From positions 248,001-312,000 of the forward strand of contig NZ_RJUO01000001.1 in the NCBI RefSeq assembly GCF_003752365.1: a stretch of DNA of 64,000 nt. Direction: 5' to 3'. Shown here piece after piece: positions 27,214-35,702 of the stretch. A program made the translations under genes and the position numbers. Positions within the stretch are counted from its first letter, which is position 1. Every line of letters starts with the position of its first letter. A model generated the notes under the pieces. That model searched no databases and was not told the DNA's origin. It saw only the letters and a program-made list of their open reading frames with translations. The DNA comes from Frondihabitans sp. PhB188. GTDB taxonomy: Bacteria; Actinomycetota; Actinomycetes; Actinomycetales; Microbacteriaceae.

Positions 27214-27699
27214 TTACCGGTTTAGTGCGCGCCGGATGATGCCGGGCAGATTGAGAGGCTCGAACGGCTCGGTGGTCGTGGTGAGCTCGTCGATGCTCCA
27301 CCAGCGCGACTCGACGATGTCGACCTTCTCGTCGTCGGTCCAGTCGTCCGAGACCACCTCGAAGTGCGGCAGGCGCACGACGTAGAACTCGGCGTGGCCG
27401 TGCGTGTGGTCGGCGGCATCCCACTCGACCTCGAAGTCGGAGGTGAAGACGACCTCGCCGGGATCCGAGATGACCTGGCCGGTCTCTTCGTGGAGCTCCC
27501 GGATCGCGGCGTCGCGGTGCGACTCCCCCGGGTCGACCCCGCCGCCGGGCGTGATCCAGCGCGAGACGCCCGAGGTGTCGGGCGACCTGGTGTCCATCAG
27601 CAGCACGCGGTCTGCCTCGTCGAGCACGATGAGCCGCGACGTGAGACGCAGGATGCGGCGCGAGCGGCCGGCGTCGCCGGCAGGGGTGGGGGTGGCCAC
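27214..27699 (-). CDS. NUDIX hydrolase
   Basis: 161 aa. The NUDIX box spans GGGVDPGESHRDAAIRELHE and continues ETGQV, with the REUXEE metal-binding core. A C-terminal SRWWSIDEL segment is typical of MutT-like pyrophosphatases. GTG at 27699 is the only start that gives a full fold and lies 12 bp past the SDR stop; no Shine-Dalgarno is evident, so translation may depend on coupling. Substrate unknown. Confidence 0.87.
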   Translation of the reverse strand: MATPTPAGDAGRSRRILRLTSRLIVLDEADRVLLMDTRSPDTSGVSRWITPGGGVDPGESHRDAAIRELHEETGQVISDPGEVVFTSDFEVEWDAADHTHGHAEFYVVRLPHFEVVSDDWTDDEKVDIVESRWWSIDELTTTTEPFEPLNLPGIIRRALNR

Positions 27700-27710
27700 G
27701 GCGCCGACGC

Positions 27711-28475
27711 TCAGACCGCGGCGAAGTCGGAGACGTCTCCGACCAGCCGGGTGTTGTCGGAGGGGACCTCGTCGAGCGCGGCCGCGGCCACCTCGGCGGC
27801 GAACTCGGCGACGTTGTAGAGCTTGCCGGCCGACTCGCGGCGCGACGAGATGGCGCCGGGGTTGGAGCGCTCGAGCAGCGTCGCCGTGATCGTGCCCTCG
27901 ATCATGTCGCCCGACACGACGGTGAAGCCGATGCCCCTCTCGGCGAGCATCGGGATCAGCTCGCGGAGGGCGTCCTCGCCGGCGCGCTTGCTCAGCGCCA
28001 CGGGGAGGTACTCGGGCATGGTCTCCGTGGTGCGGATGAAGTGCGCCTGGTGGCTGGTGACGAAGACGACGCGCGAGCCCTCGGCCATGAGCGGCAGCGC
28101 CTTCGTGAGCACGTCGACCTGCGCATCGCGGTTGAGCTGGAGCGCGTAGTCCGCCGCCATGCCCGACTCCATGCCGCCCGACGCGTTGAGCACGAGAACG
28201 TCGAGACCGCCGAGCTCGGCCTCCACCCGGTCGAACATCCCCTGGACCGAGTCGGGGTCGGTCAGGTCGGCGCCGATCGCGATGGCCGATCCGCCGCCGG
28301 CGACGATCCTGTCGACGAGCTGGAGGGCGCGCTTCTCCTTGTTGCGGTAGTTCACGACCACCGAGGCGCCGGCCTCGGCGAAGTACTGGACGGTGTCGGC
28401 GCCGACTCCGCGAGAGGATCCGGTGACGAGGGCGCGGCGACCCGCGAGGCTGCCTGCGGCGAGGGGGTTGGACAC
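27711..28475 (-). CDS. SDR-family oxidoreductase with atypical active site
   Basis: 254 aa. The N-terminal NAD(P) site TGSSRGVG (18-25) and the NASGG motif are intact, as is a serine in VTSHQAH. The catalytic tyrosine expected four residues before lysine is missing: the segment reads PVALSKRAGED, with the only nearby Tyr seven residues before Lys. AGGAG precedes the GTG start. Probably co-transcribed with the NUDIX gene. It may bind cofactor without classical SDR chemistry. Confidence 0.85.
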   Translation of the reverse strand: MSNPLAAGSLAGRRALVTGSSRGVGADTVQYFAEAGASVVVNYRNKEKRALQLVDRIVAGGGSAIAIGADLTDPDSVQGMFDRVEAELGGLDVLVLNASGGMESGMAADYALQLNRDAQVDVLTKALPLMAEGSRVVFVTSHQAHFIRTTETMPEYLPVALSKRAGEDALRELIPMLAERGIGFTVVSGDMIEGTITATLLERSNPGAISSRRESAGKLYNVAEFAAEVAAAALDEVPSDNTRLVGDVSDFAAV

Positions 28476-28542
28476 TCTGGGGTACTCCTGTCGATGCGGC
28501 GAAAACGTGCAGCCTCAGGCTACCAAGCGGAGCGCGGACTGC

Positions 28543-28548
28543 TAACGT
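28543..28548 (+). promoter_or_regulatory. Probable -10 box of the NfeD-SPFH-GDPD operon
   Basis: TAACGT, predicting an approximately 54-nt leader ending in AAGGAAGGGAG. The leader includes an AT-rich stretch. Confidence 0.4.
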
Positions 28549-28608
28549 GGGGCAAGCAGCCGAAATTCTGTACCTTACCTTTTCGGTCCGATTCCCAAGG
28601 AAGGGAGC

Positions 28609-29139
28609 ATGACGATGACCGAGTTCTTCGCCGACTACTACTGGGTGCTCTGGATCGGATTGATACTGCTCTTCGTGATCGTCGAGGTGACGACCGTCGA
28701 GTTCACCTTCCTCATGCTCGCCATCGGCAGCGTGGGCGGCCTCCTCGCCGGCCTGTTCGGCGGCGAGTTCTGGTTGCAGGTGATCGTCGCGGCGATCGTC
28801 TCCCTGCTGCTCCTCTTCACGGTGCGCCCGCCCCTCCTGCGTGCGCTGAAACGCGGCGGCGATCAGACGAAGACCGGCGTCGAGGCCCTCCTCGGCCTCG
28901 CCGGCATCGTGGTCGTCCCCGTCGTCGGCGGCGACCCCGCGGCCGGCCCCGGCCAGGTCAAGCTGTCGAACGGCGAGACCTGGAGCGCCCGGCTCCTCGC
29001 CCCCGAGGGGTCCGGCACCCTCGACACCGGCACGCCGGTCGTCGTCACGGCGATCGAGGGGTCGACGGCCGTCGTCGTCCCCGGCACCACACCGCCCAGC
29101 AAGCCCGTCTCGCCCACCAACCAAGGGAGCCTCTCATGA
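28609..29139 (+). CDS. NfeD-like membrane protein
   Basis: 176 aa. Two or three membrane helices in residues 8-75, then a C-terminal OB-fold-like NfeD domain (about 85-155). NfeD proteins partner with the SPFH protein encoded next to them in membrane microdomains. Two possible ATGs (28609, 28615) share the AAGGAAGGGAG site. The stop overlaps the ATG of the SPFH gene (ATGA). Confidence 0.9.
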   Translation: MTMTEFFADYYWVLWIGLILLFVIVEVTTVEFTFLMLAIGSVGGLLAGLFGGEFWLQVIVAAIVSLLLLFTVRPPLLRALKRGGDQTKTGVEALLGLAGIVVVPVVGGDPAAGPGQVKLSNGETWSARLLAPEGSGTLDTGTPVVVTAIEGSTAVVVPGTTPPSKPVSPTNQGSLS

Positions 29140-30131
29140 ACGTCGACGCAGCAGCCATCGGGGGGATCGTGCTCGTTCTCGTCCTCATAGTGGTCGTGAT
29201 CTTCGTGCTGGTGATCCTCTTCCGCGCGATCCGGATCATCCCGCAGGCCACGGCCGGCGTGGTCGAGCGGCTGGGCAAGTACCACAAGACCCTCTCCCCC
29301 GGCCTCAACATCCTCGTGCCGTTCATCGACCGCGTGCGGCCGCTGCTCGACATGCGCGAGCAGGTCGTCTCGTTCCCACCCCAGCCCGTCATCACCGAGG
29401 ACAACCTCGTGGTCTCGATCGACACGGTCGTCTACTTCCAGGTGACCGACGCCCGTGCGGCGACCTACGAGATCGCCAACTACCTCGGCGCCGTCGAGCA
29501 GCTGACCACCACCACGCTCCGCAACGTCGTCGGCGGCCTGAACCTCGAAGAGGCCCTCACCAGTCGCGACAACATCAACGGCCAGCTGCGCATCGTCCTC
29601 GACGAGGCGACCGGCAAGTGGGGCATCCGCGTCGGCCGGGTCGAGCTCAAGGCCATCGAGCCGCCCCTGTCGATCCAGGACTCCATGGAGCAGCAGATGC
29701 GCGCCGAGCGCGATCGACGCGCCCAGATCCTCCGCGCTGAAGGCACCAAGCAGGCCGCCATCCTCCAGGCCGAGGGGTCGCGCCAGGCGTCGATCCTCGA
29801 GGCCGAGGGTGCGGCGAAGTCGCAGGTCCTGCGTGCTCAGGGTGAGGCCGAAGCCATCCAGACCGTCTTCAAGGCGATCCACGATGGCGACCCCGACCCC
29901 AAGCTGCTCGCGTACCAGTACCTCCAGACGCTGCCGAAGATCGCCGACGGCACCGCGAGCAAGGTCTGGATGATCCCGTCCGAGTTCACCGAGGCGCTCA
30001 AGGGCGTCGGCGCAGGCTTCCTCGGTGCCCGCGATGCGATGAAGGGCGAGGGCGCCGGAACTCCCGGTACGCCGCCCGCCCCGGCGCCCGCGCCGACGGC
30101 CCCCACCTCGGCGGGCCCCTCCGCCGAGTGA
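29136..30131 (+). CDS. SPFH/Band 7 membrane scaffold protein
   Basis: 331 aa. One N-terminal helix (about 8-30), then a Band 7 domain beginning IIPQATAGVVERLGKYHKTLSPGLN, and a long AE(G/A)-repeat coiled coil (about 190-235: AEGTKQAAILQAEGSRQASILEAEGA). Stomatin/QmcA-like. The C-terminal 25 residues are Pro/Ala-rich and disordered. Coupled on both sides, to NfeD and to GDPD. Confidence 0.93.
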   Translation: MNVDAAAIGGIVLVLVLIVVVIFVLVILFRAIRIIPQATAGVVERLGKYHKTLSPGLNILVPFIDRVRPLLDMREQVVSFPPQPVITEDNLVVSIDTVVYFQVTDARAATYEIANYLGAVEQLTTTTLRNVVGGLNLEEALTSRDNINGQLRIVLDEATGKWGIRVGRVELKAIEPPLSIQDSMEQQMRAERDRRAQILRAEGTKQAAILQAEGSRQASILEAEGAAKSQVLRAQGEAEAIQTVFKAIHDGDPDPKLLAYQYLQTLPKIADGTASKVWMIPSEFTEALKGVGAGFLGARDAMKGEGAGTPGTPPAPAPAPTAPTSAGPSAE

Positions 30132-30883
30132 CCACGCGCTGGTTCGACCGTCGGTCCCCTCGCGTCATCGCGCACCGGGGGCTGGCGGTCGGCGAGCCGG
30201 AGAACACTCTGCCGGCTTTCCTGCACGCCATGGCGCTCGGCGTCATGCATCTCGAGACCGACGTCCACGCGACCAGCGACGGTGTCGCCGTCCTCAGCCA
30301 CGACCCCGATCTGCACCGCGTGGGCGGGCCGCAGTCGCCCATCGCCGGGCTGACGGCGTCGGCGGTGCGCCGTATCCGGCTTCGGGGAGACGTCGAGATC
30401 CCGACGCTGGCCGAGGCGCTGCACGCGTTTCCCGATGCCTGCTTCAACATCGATCTGAAGCACGACGCCGTGGTCGAGCCCGCCGTCGCCGCCATCCGGT
30501 GCGCGAACGCGATCGATCGCGTCCTCGTCACCTCCTTCGACGAGAAGCGCCGGCACCGCGCCGTGGCCGACCTGCCCGGCGTGGCGACGTCCGCCTCGTC
30601 GCCCGGCGTGATCCGCGCCGTCGTCGCCGCGCAGACGCGGGTACCCCTTCTCGCGCGCCTGGCGATGAAGGGCATCCACGCGCTGCAAATTCCGGAGCGG
30701 CAGGGCTCGCTCCCTGTTCTGTCGTCGGCTCTCGTCCGCGCCGCGCACGCCAACGGCGTCGAGGTCCATGTGTGGACCGTCAACGAGACGGCCGACATGG
30801 AGCGTCTGCTCGATCTGGGCGTCGACGGGCTCATCACCGACCGGGCCGATCTGGCTGTCCCCGTCGTCACTGCGCGACCGTGA
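30128..30883 (+). CDS. Glycerophosphodiester phosphodiesterase
   Basis: 251 aa, cytosolic (no signal peptide). GDPD catalytic residues: HRG at 17-19, ENTLPAF, LETDVH and the second histidine in LSHDPDL. It hydrolyses glycerophosphodiesters to glycerol-3-phosphate and an alcohol. The GTG start overlaps the SPFH stop (GTGA), an unusual functional link of phospholipid turnover to a membrane scaffold. Confidence 0.92.
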   Translation: MTTRWFDRRSPRVIAHRGLAVGEPENTLPAFLHAMALGVMHLETDVHATSDGVAVLSHDPDLHRVGGPQSPIAGLTASAVRRIRLRGDVEIPTLAEALHAFPDACFNIDLKHDAVVEPAVAAIRCANAIDRVLVTSFDEKRRHRAVADLPGVATSASSPGVIRAVVAAQTRVPLLARLAMKGIHALQIPERQGSLPVLSSALVRAAHANGVEVHVWTVNETADMERLLDLGVDGLITDRADLAVPVVTARP

Positions 30884-31045
30884 GCGAGCGCTAGTGCGTT
30901 CTGCTCCGAACACCAGACAGGAAAGCCAGGTCGTGACGGCAACTCCCGATCCGCTGTGTGCGCACTGTGAGTTTGGGGCCGCCGAAACAAACCTTCATCT
31001 TAAGTGGTTACAAAGGGAGATTGCAACGCGAGAGGAGACCACACA

Positions 31046-31411
31046 ATGGCAGATCGCAGTTTGCGTGGAATGAGGCTCGGAAGCCAGAGCCTCCAGAGCG
31101 AAGAGGGCGTCGAGTTCTCGCCCCGTAAGAAGGCCATGTTCCAGACGGCGGACGGTTCGACGTTCGAGGTCGTCTTCGCGGCCGAGGCCGAGGTTCCCGA
31201 GTCGTGGCAGTCGCCGAAGTCGGGTCAGGAGGGCACGCTGCTCTCCGAAGACGGCAAGCCCGTCGACATCGACCGCGGCGACGTGAAGACGCCGCGCACC
31301 CACTGGGACATGCTCCTGGAGCGCCGTACGCGCCCGGAGCTCGAGGAGCTCCTGCAGGAGCGACTCGACTTCCTGAGGGCGCGCAAGGGTCAGCAGAAGA
31401 TCGGCGCCTAG
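31046..31411 (+). CDS. rbpA: RNA polymerase-binding protein RbpA
   Basis: Actinobacterial RNA polymerase/sigma-factor binding activator, 121 aa. The N-terminal tail MADRSLRGMRLGSQSLQSEEG is followed by the RbpA core (about 25-75) and the basic/sigma-interacting C-terminal region with RTHWDMLLERR. The core zinc-site cysteines present in some RbpA proteins are absent here. GAGGAG precedes the ATG. Terminated by the hairpin at 31440-31474. Confidence 0.95.
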   Translation: MADRSLRGMRLGSQSLQSEEGVEFSPRKKAMFQTADGSTFEVVFAAEAEVPESWQSPKSGQEGTLLSEDGKPVDIDRGDVKTPRTHWDMLLERRTRPELEELLQERLDFLRARKGQQKIGA

Positions 31412-31439
31412 CCTCACCAGCTCAGGCCGCACGACAGCC

Positions 31440-31474
31440 AAGTCGCGCCCGACCACTCAGGTCGGGCGCGACTT
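31440..31474. terminator. Terminator hairpin between rbpA and lnt
   Basis: A perfect 15-bp stem AAGTCGCGCCCGACC / GGTCGGGCGCGACTT with a 5-nt loop between two converging genes, so it can act in both directions. Confidence 0.85.
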
Positions 31475-31511
31475 CTGCGTCGTTGCTGCGCCCGTGCCCG
31501 GAGAGAGCGAT

Positions 31512-33131
31512 TCACGCGGCGCGAGCCAGCCGACGAGCGCGCTTCGCCACCCGGTGACGACGCTCGGCTTCGGCGTACCCGGAGCCGCGCAGCAGCACGC
31601 GGGCCAGCACGAGCGACGCGAGTCCGAAGAACATGACGAGCTGCTCGAGGGCGGCCCCGGCGAAGACAGCCGGCGTGGTGCCCGTGCCGAGAGTGATCTT
31701 CGTGACCATGGCGCCCGGGCGGAACGCCGGGATGCTGTCGATCGTCGCACCGTCGGCCGAGATGACGGCACTCGAGCCGACGGTCGACACGTTGACCAGC
31801 GGCCGCGCGGTCTCGATGGCCCGCAGGCGCGCGATGGCGAGCTGCTGCGTGTTCTCGTCGGTCTGCCCGAAGTCGGCGTTGTTCGTCTGGGCCAGGATCA
31901 CCTTGGCCCCGTCGTCGACCATCTGCCGGGTGAGGGCGTCGTCGACGATGTCGAAGCAGATCGAGATGCCGGCTCTGATGCTGCCGACGTCGAGCACGTT
32001 CGAGTTGGTACCCGGTGTGAGGTCGCGGGTGAGCAGCCCCACGAGCGATGGGGCCAGCGCCATGAAGAAGGGTCGGTCCGGCACGTACTCGCCGAAGGGC
32101 ACCAGGTGGCGCTTGTCGTACTGGGCCTGCACCGCGCCGTCGTTCCAGACGACCGAGGAGTTGTAGTCCTTCGACCCGCGCTGGGTGATGACTCCCGAGA
32201 CGATCGGGGCGTCGTAGGCCTGCGAGAGCGTGTCGAAGATGTACGTACCGTAGGGGTCGGTCGTCGGGTTGCGATCTGACGCGCCCTCGGGCCAGACGAG
32301 CATGTCGATCGTGTCGGAGGGCCGCACGCCGTCGTACGTGGCGAGCACCTGGGCGTTCGTCAGGTCGCCGTAGTCGTGCTTCTGGAAGAACCCCGCCTTG
32401 CTGTTGCCCTGCACGGCCGCGATCGTCGACGTCCCTGCCGACTGCGTGGGCCATGCCGGCACGGCCAGGACCGCGACGATCGCCGTGAGCCCCACCAGAA
32501 GGCGGGTCGAGCGCACGAGGGGCCGATCCACGATTAACTGGAGCAGGAACGCGGCGAGGCCGACGAGCACGAAGCTGAGGCCCGACACCCCCAGCCACGC
32601 GGTCAGCGGCGCGAACGGGCTCTGCGACTGGCTCTCGGCCACGCGGCCCCACGAGAAGCCGCCGTACGGGTAGTGGCCCGCGACGAACTCACGGCCGGTC
32701 CAGAGGCCTGCGACGACGACCGGCAGCAGCAGGGTGCGGCCCAGCGTGCCGGGCCAGACCCGAGCGACCCAGCGATAGGCGAGGGTGATGGCGATGCCGC
32801 CGACGGCGAAGATGACCGCTTCGAACCCGGCCAGCGCGAACCAGGGAACGGGCCCGAGGTACGTCGCGACCCAGTCGATGAGGACGAAGAAGAAGGTTCC
32901 GCCCGAGGCGAGCCCCACCAGAAGCGACCCGCCCACGCTCCGACCCTGGAGGGCGAGGAGGATCAGCGCCGTGCCCGGCACCGCCAGGATCCAGATGTTC
33001 TTGTCGGGGAAGGCGAACTCGAGCAAGGCCCCTCCGCCGGCGCCGACGATGACGGCCATCCACAGGGGCAGACGGAAGTCGGCTGAGCGCGGCGGACCCG
33101 ATAGGGGCGGCGCGCCGAAGAGTCGGGGCAC
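31512..33131 (-). CDS. lnt: Apolipoprotein N-acyltransferase
   Basis: N-acylates the diacylglyceryl cysteine of lipoproteins, such as CtaC and the FKBP-like lipoproteins of this window. 539 aa: about seven N-terminal membrane helices, a nitrilase-like domain (about 232-490) with catalytic triad E282 (WPEG), K340 (YDKRHLVPFGE) and C392 (ISICFD), and one C-terminal helix. GTG at 33131 is leaderless. A DPM1-like synthase fused or adjacent, common in mycobacteria, is absent. Confidence 0.94.
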   Translation of the reverse strand: MPRLFGAPPLSGPPRSADFRLPLWMAVIVGAGGGALLEFAFPDKNIWILAVPGTALILLALQGRSVGGSLLVGLASGGTFFFVLIDWVATYLGPVPWFALAGFEAVIFAVGGIAITLAYRWVARVWPGTLGRTLLLPVVVAGLWTGREFVAGHYPYGGFSWGRVAESQSQSPFAPLTAWLGVSGLSFVLVGLAAFLLQLIVDRPLVRSTRLLVGLTAIVAVLAVPAWPTQSAGTSTIAAVQGNSKAGFFQKHDYGDLTNAQVLATYDGVRPSDTIDMLVWPEGASDRNPTTDPYGTYIFDTLSQAYDAPIVSGVITQRGSKDYNSSVVWNDGAVQAQYDKRHLVPFGEYVPDRPFFMALAPSLVGLLTRDLTPGTNSNVLDVGSIRAGISICFDIVDDALTRQMVDDGAKVILAQTNNADFGQTDENTQQLAIARLRAIETARPLVNVSTVGSSAVISADGATIDSIPAFRPGAMVTKITLGTGTTPAVFAGAALEQLVMFFGLASLVLARVLLRGSGYAEAERRHRVAKRARRLARAA

Positions 33132-33137
33132 CCGACG

Positions 33138-33143
33138 AGTCTA
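33138..33143 (-). promoter_or_regulatory. -10 box of lnt, leaderless
   Basis: TAGACT on - , 6 bp before GTG at 33131. Confidence 0.55.
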
Positions 33144-33178
33144 AACGGCCCAGTCGGGGCCCTGGCCCGGAAAGCGCC

Positions 33179-35677
33179 CTAGACCGTGCTGTAGGAGACG
33201 ATGCCCCGGCGCACTGCGTCGAGCGCCTTGCGGGCCGTCGCGCCCACGGGCGGGTCGGCCACCATCGAGAGCTGGTCGAGCAGGTCGATCGTCTGCTTGG
33301 TCCAGCGCACGAAGTCGCCCGCCGCGAGCTCGGCATCGTCGAGCACGGTGTCGAGGTCGGCGCCGCGCGCCCACTTCTGCATCGCCAGGGCGATGCCGGG
33401 CGACGGTTGCGACGTGCCGGGCAGCCGGTGCGACTGCTCCAGGTCGTCGAGCTCCGACCAGATGGTCTGCGTGCGGTCGAGCGCCGTGCGGTACTCCCCG
33501 CGCGGCAGGAAGCGGTCGCCCAGCATCCCCTCGTCTCGTCGCGGCTCGTACACGAGAGTGGCGGCCATCGCTGCGAGCTGAGGCACGTCGAGCTGGTTCC
33601 AGACGCCACGGCGCAGGCACTCGGCGACGAGGAGGTCGCGATCGCCGTAGATGCGGCGCAGGGTGCGCCCCGGCGCCGCGACCTCGACCTCGGTCGTGCG
33701 GGAGACGCTCGACGAGTCGCCCTGGGCCGAGCCGTCGGGCGGGATCAGGTAGCCGAGGTCGAGGAGCACGTCGGTGACGCGGTCGAAGATCTTCGCGACG
33801 GCTCCGGTGCGACCGCGGATCTGCGCTGAGAGCTGGTCCGTCTGCTTCTTCAGCTTGTACCAGCGCTCGGCCCAGCGTGCGTGCTGCTCTCGCTCGGGGC
33901 AGGCGTGGCAGGGGTGCGAGCGCATCTGCCGACGCAGCGACGTGATCTTCTGCTGTCGGCGGTCGCGTTCTCCGCGGCTCTGCGTCTCGGCGCGAGACGC
34001 CCCCTGCTTCTCGAGGTCGGCGATCTCCTGGCGGATGATCATGAACTCGCCGAAGTCGCCGAGGTGACACTGCATCGAGTTCGCGTAGCCGTCGAGCGAC
34101 TGCTGCTGCGAGCGGACCTTGCGGGCGAGGTCGACGACGGCGCGGTCGGCCTGGAACTGCGCGAAGGAGGTCTCCAGCACCTCGCGCGTGCGCGAGCGCC
34201 CGAACCGCTCGATCAGGTTGACCGCCATGTTGTAGGTGGGTCGGAAGCTCGAGTTGAGCGGGTAGGTGCGGCGGGAGGCGAGTGCGGCGACCGCCTGCGG
34301 GTCGAGCCCCTGCGCCCACTGGATCACCGAGTGGCCCTCGATGTCGATACCGCGACGACCGGCACGACCGGTCAGCTGGGTGTACTCCCCCGGCGTGATC
34401 GGCACGCGCGACTCGCCGTTGTACTTCTCGAGCTTCTCCAGCACGACGCTCCGCGCCGGCATGTTGATGCCGAGGGCGAGCGTCTCGGTGGCGAAGACGA
34501 CCTTGACGAGCTTCTTCTGGAAGAGCTCCTCGACGACCTCCTTGAACGCGGGCAGGAGACCGGCGTGGTGCGCGGCGACACCCCGCTCGAGCCCTTCGAG
34601 CCACTCGTAGTAGCCGAGCACGGCGAGGTCCTCGTCGCGGAGGGTGCGGCAGTGCTCGTCGACGATCTGCCGGATCTCGTCGCGGTCGGCCGCGGAGGTC
34701 AGTCGGATGCCGGAGCGGAGCACCTGGCGCACCGCCTGGTCGCAGCCGACGCGGCTGAAGACGAAGAAGATGGCCGGCAGCAGGTTCTTGCCATCGAGCA
34801 GCTCGACGATCCGCCAGCGGTCCATGCGGCCGAAGTTCTGCGGGCCGCTCGGGCCGGGACGCGCGGAGTCTCGGCCGCGGTAGCCGTGGGATCCCGAGCC
34901 CGGTCGCCCGCCACGGCCGCCGGCGCGGACGTTCAGCGACGCCGCGCGGACGAGCTCCGGGTTGACCCGGTTGGTGGCGGCCTTGCCGCTGGAGTCGAAC
35001 AGGTCGAGGTACTTGCTGCCGACGAGCACGTGCTGCTGGAGGGGCACGGGGCGCTCCTCGGAGACGATGACGTCGGTGTCGCCGCGGACGGCCATAAGCC
35101 AGTCGCCGAACTCCTCGGCGTTCGACACGGTCGCGCTCAGCGACACCATGCGCACGTCGAGCGGGAGGTGGATGATGACCTCCTCCCAGACGGCACCGCG
35201 GAAGCGGTCGCCCAGGAAGTGGACCTCGTCGAGCACGACCCAGCGGAGATCCTCGAGCAGGTCGGAGCCCGCGTAGAGCATGTTGCGCAGCACCTCGGTC
35301 GTCATCACGACGATGCGGGCGCGCGAGTTGACGTTGGTGTCGCCGGTCAGCAGGCCCACCTCGGAGGCGCCGTACTCGGCGACGAGCTCCTGGTACTTCT
35401 GATTGCTGAGCGCCTTCATCGGCGCCGTGTAGAAGACCTTGTGGTGGGGATCCTGCATCGCGAGATGGATCGCGAACTCCGCCACCAGGGTCTTGCCCGC
35501 ACCGGTGGGAGCGGCGACGAGGACGCTCCGGCCTTCCTCGACGACCTCGCAGGCCGCGATCTGGAAGGGGTCGAGGCCGAAACCCAGTCTCGAGCGGAAC
35601 GCCTGGAGCTGGGGGGTCTTGGAACGGTTGCGCGACGCTGCGAAGCGCTCGGCAGGAGACGGATCGCTGCTGGTCAC
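33179..35677 (-). CDS. helY: Ski2/Mtr4-like DEVH helicase HelY
   Basis: 832-aa SF2 RNA/DNA helicase. Walker A APTGAGKT (56-63), DEVH (150-153), SAT motif, a Gly/Arg-rich disordered insert around residues 250-290 between the two RecA domains, QLTGRAGRRGID (motif VI), and a C-terminal DSHCT region. A CHACPERE segment in the insertion domain suggests a metal site. GTG at 35677 follows TAGACT by 7 bp. It lies beside tatC as in many actinobacteria. Confidence 0.94.
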   Translation of the reverse strand: MTSSDPSPAERFAASRNRSKTPQLQAFRSRLGFGLDPFQIAACEVVEEGRSVLVAAPTGAGKTLVAEFAIHLAMQDPHHKVFYTAPMKALSNQKYQELVAEYGASEVGLLTGDTNVNSRARIVVMTTEVLRNMLYAGSDLLEDLRWVVLDEVHFLGDRFRGAVWEEVIIHLPLDVRMVSLSATVSNAEEFGDWLMAVRGDTDVIVSEERPVPLQQHVLVGSKYLDLFDSSGKAATNRVNPELVRAASLNVRAGGRGGRPGSGSHGYRGRDSARPGPSGPQNFGRMDRWRIVELLDGKNLLPAIFFVFSRVGCDQAVRQVLRSGIRLTSAADRDEIRQIVDEHCRTLRDEDLAVLGYYEWLEGLERGVAAHHAGLLPAFKEVVEELFQKKLVKVVFATETLALGINMPARSVVLEKLEKYNGESRVPITPGEYTQLTGRAGRRGIDIEGHSVIQWAQGLDPQAVAALASRRTYPLNSSFRPTYNMAVNLIERFGRSRTREVLETSFAQFQADRAVVDLARKVRSQQQSLDGYANSMQCHLGDFGEFMIIRQEIADLEKQGASRAETQSRGERDRRQQKITSLRRQMRSHPCHACPEREQHARWAERWYKLKKQTDQLSAQIRGRTGAVAKIFDRVTDVLLDLGYLIPPDGSAQGDSSSVSRTTEVEVAAPGRTLRRIYGDRDLLVAECLRRGVWNQLDVPQLAAMAATLVYEPRRDEGMLGDRFLPRGEYRTALDRTQTIWSELDDLEQSHRLPGTSQPSPGIALAMQKWARGADLDTVLDDAELAAGDFVRWTKQTIDLLDQLSMVADPPVGATARKALDAVRRGIVSYSTV

Positions 35678-35684
35678 GCGGTCG

Positions 35685-35690
35685 AGTCTA
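35685..35690 (-). promoter_or_regulatory. -10 box of helY, leaderless
   Basis: TAGACT on - , 7 bp before GTG at 35677 and just after the tatC stop, giving helY its own promoter. Confidence 0.55.
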
Positions 35691-35702
35691 TGCGCGCGGG
35701 GC

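Noticed and set aside
31021-31045. SigR/ECF-type promoter before rbpA
   Set aside because: GGGAGATT is present near 31015 but the paired downstream GTT element is not at the right distance, so no call was made.
30933-31073. Possible 46-codon gene (GTG start, CAHC motif) ahead of rbpA
   Set aside because: It has a weak GGAAAG site and a CxxC, but it overlaps the rbpA ribosome site and start in another frame and has no promoter of its own. Kept out unless proteomics supports it.
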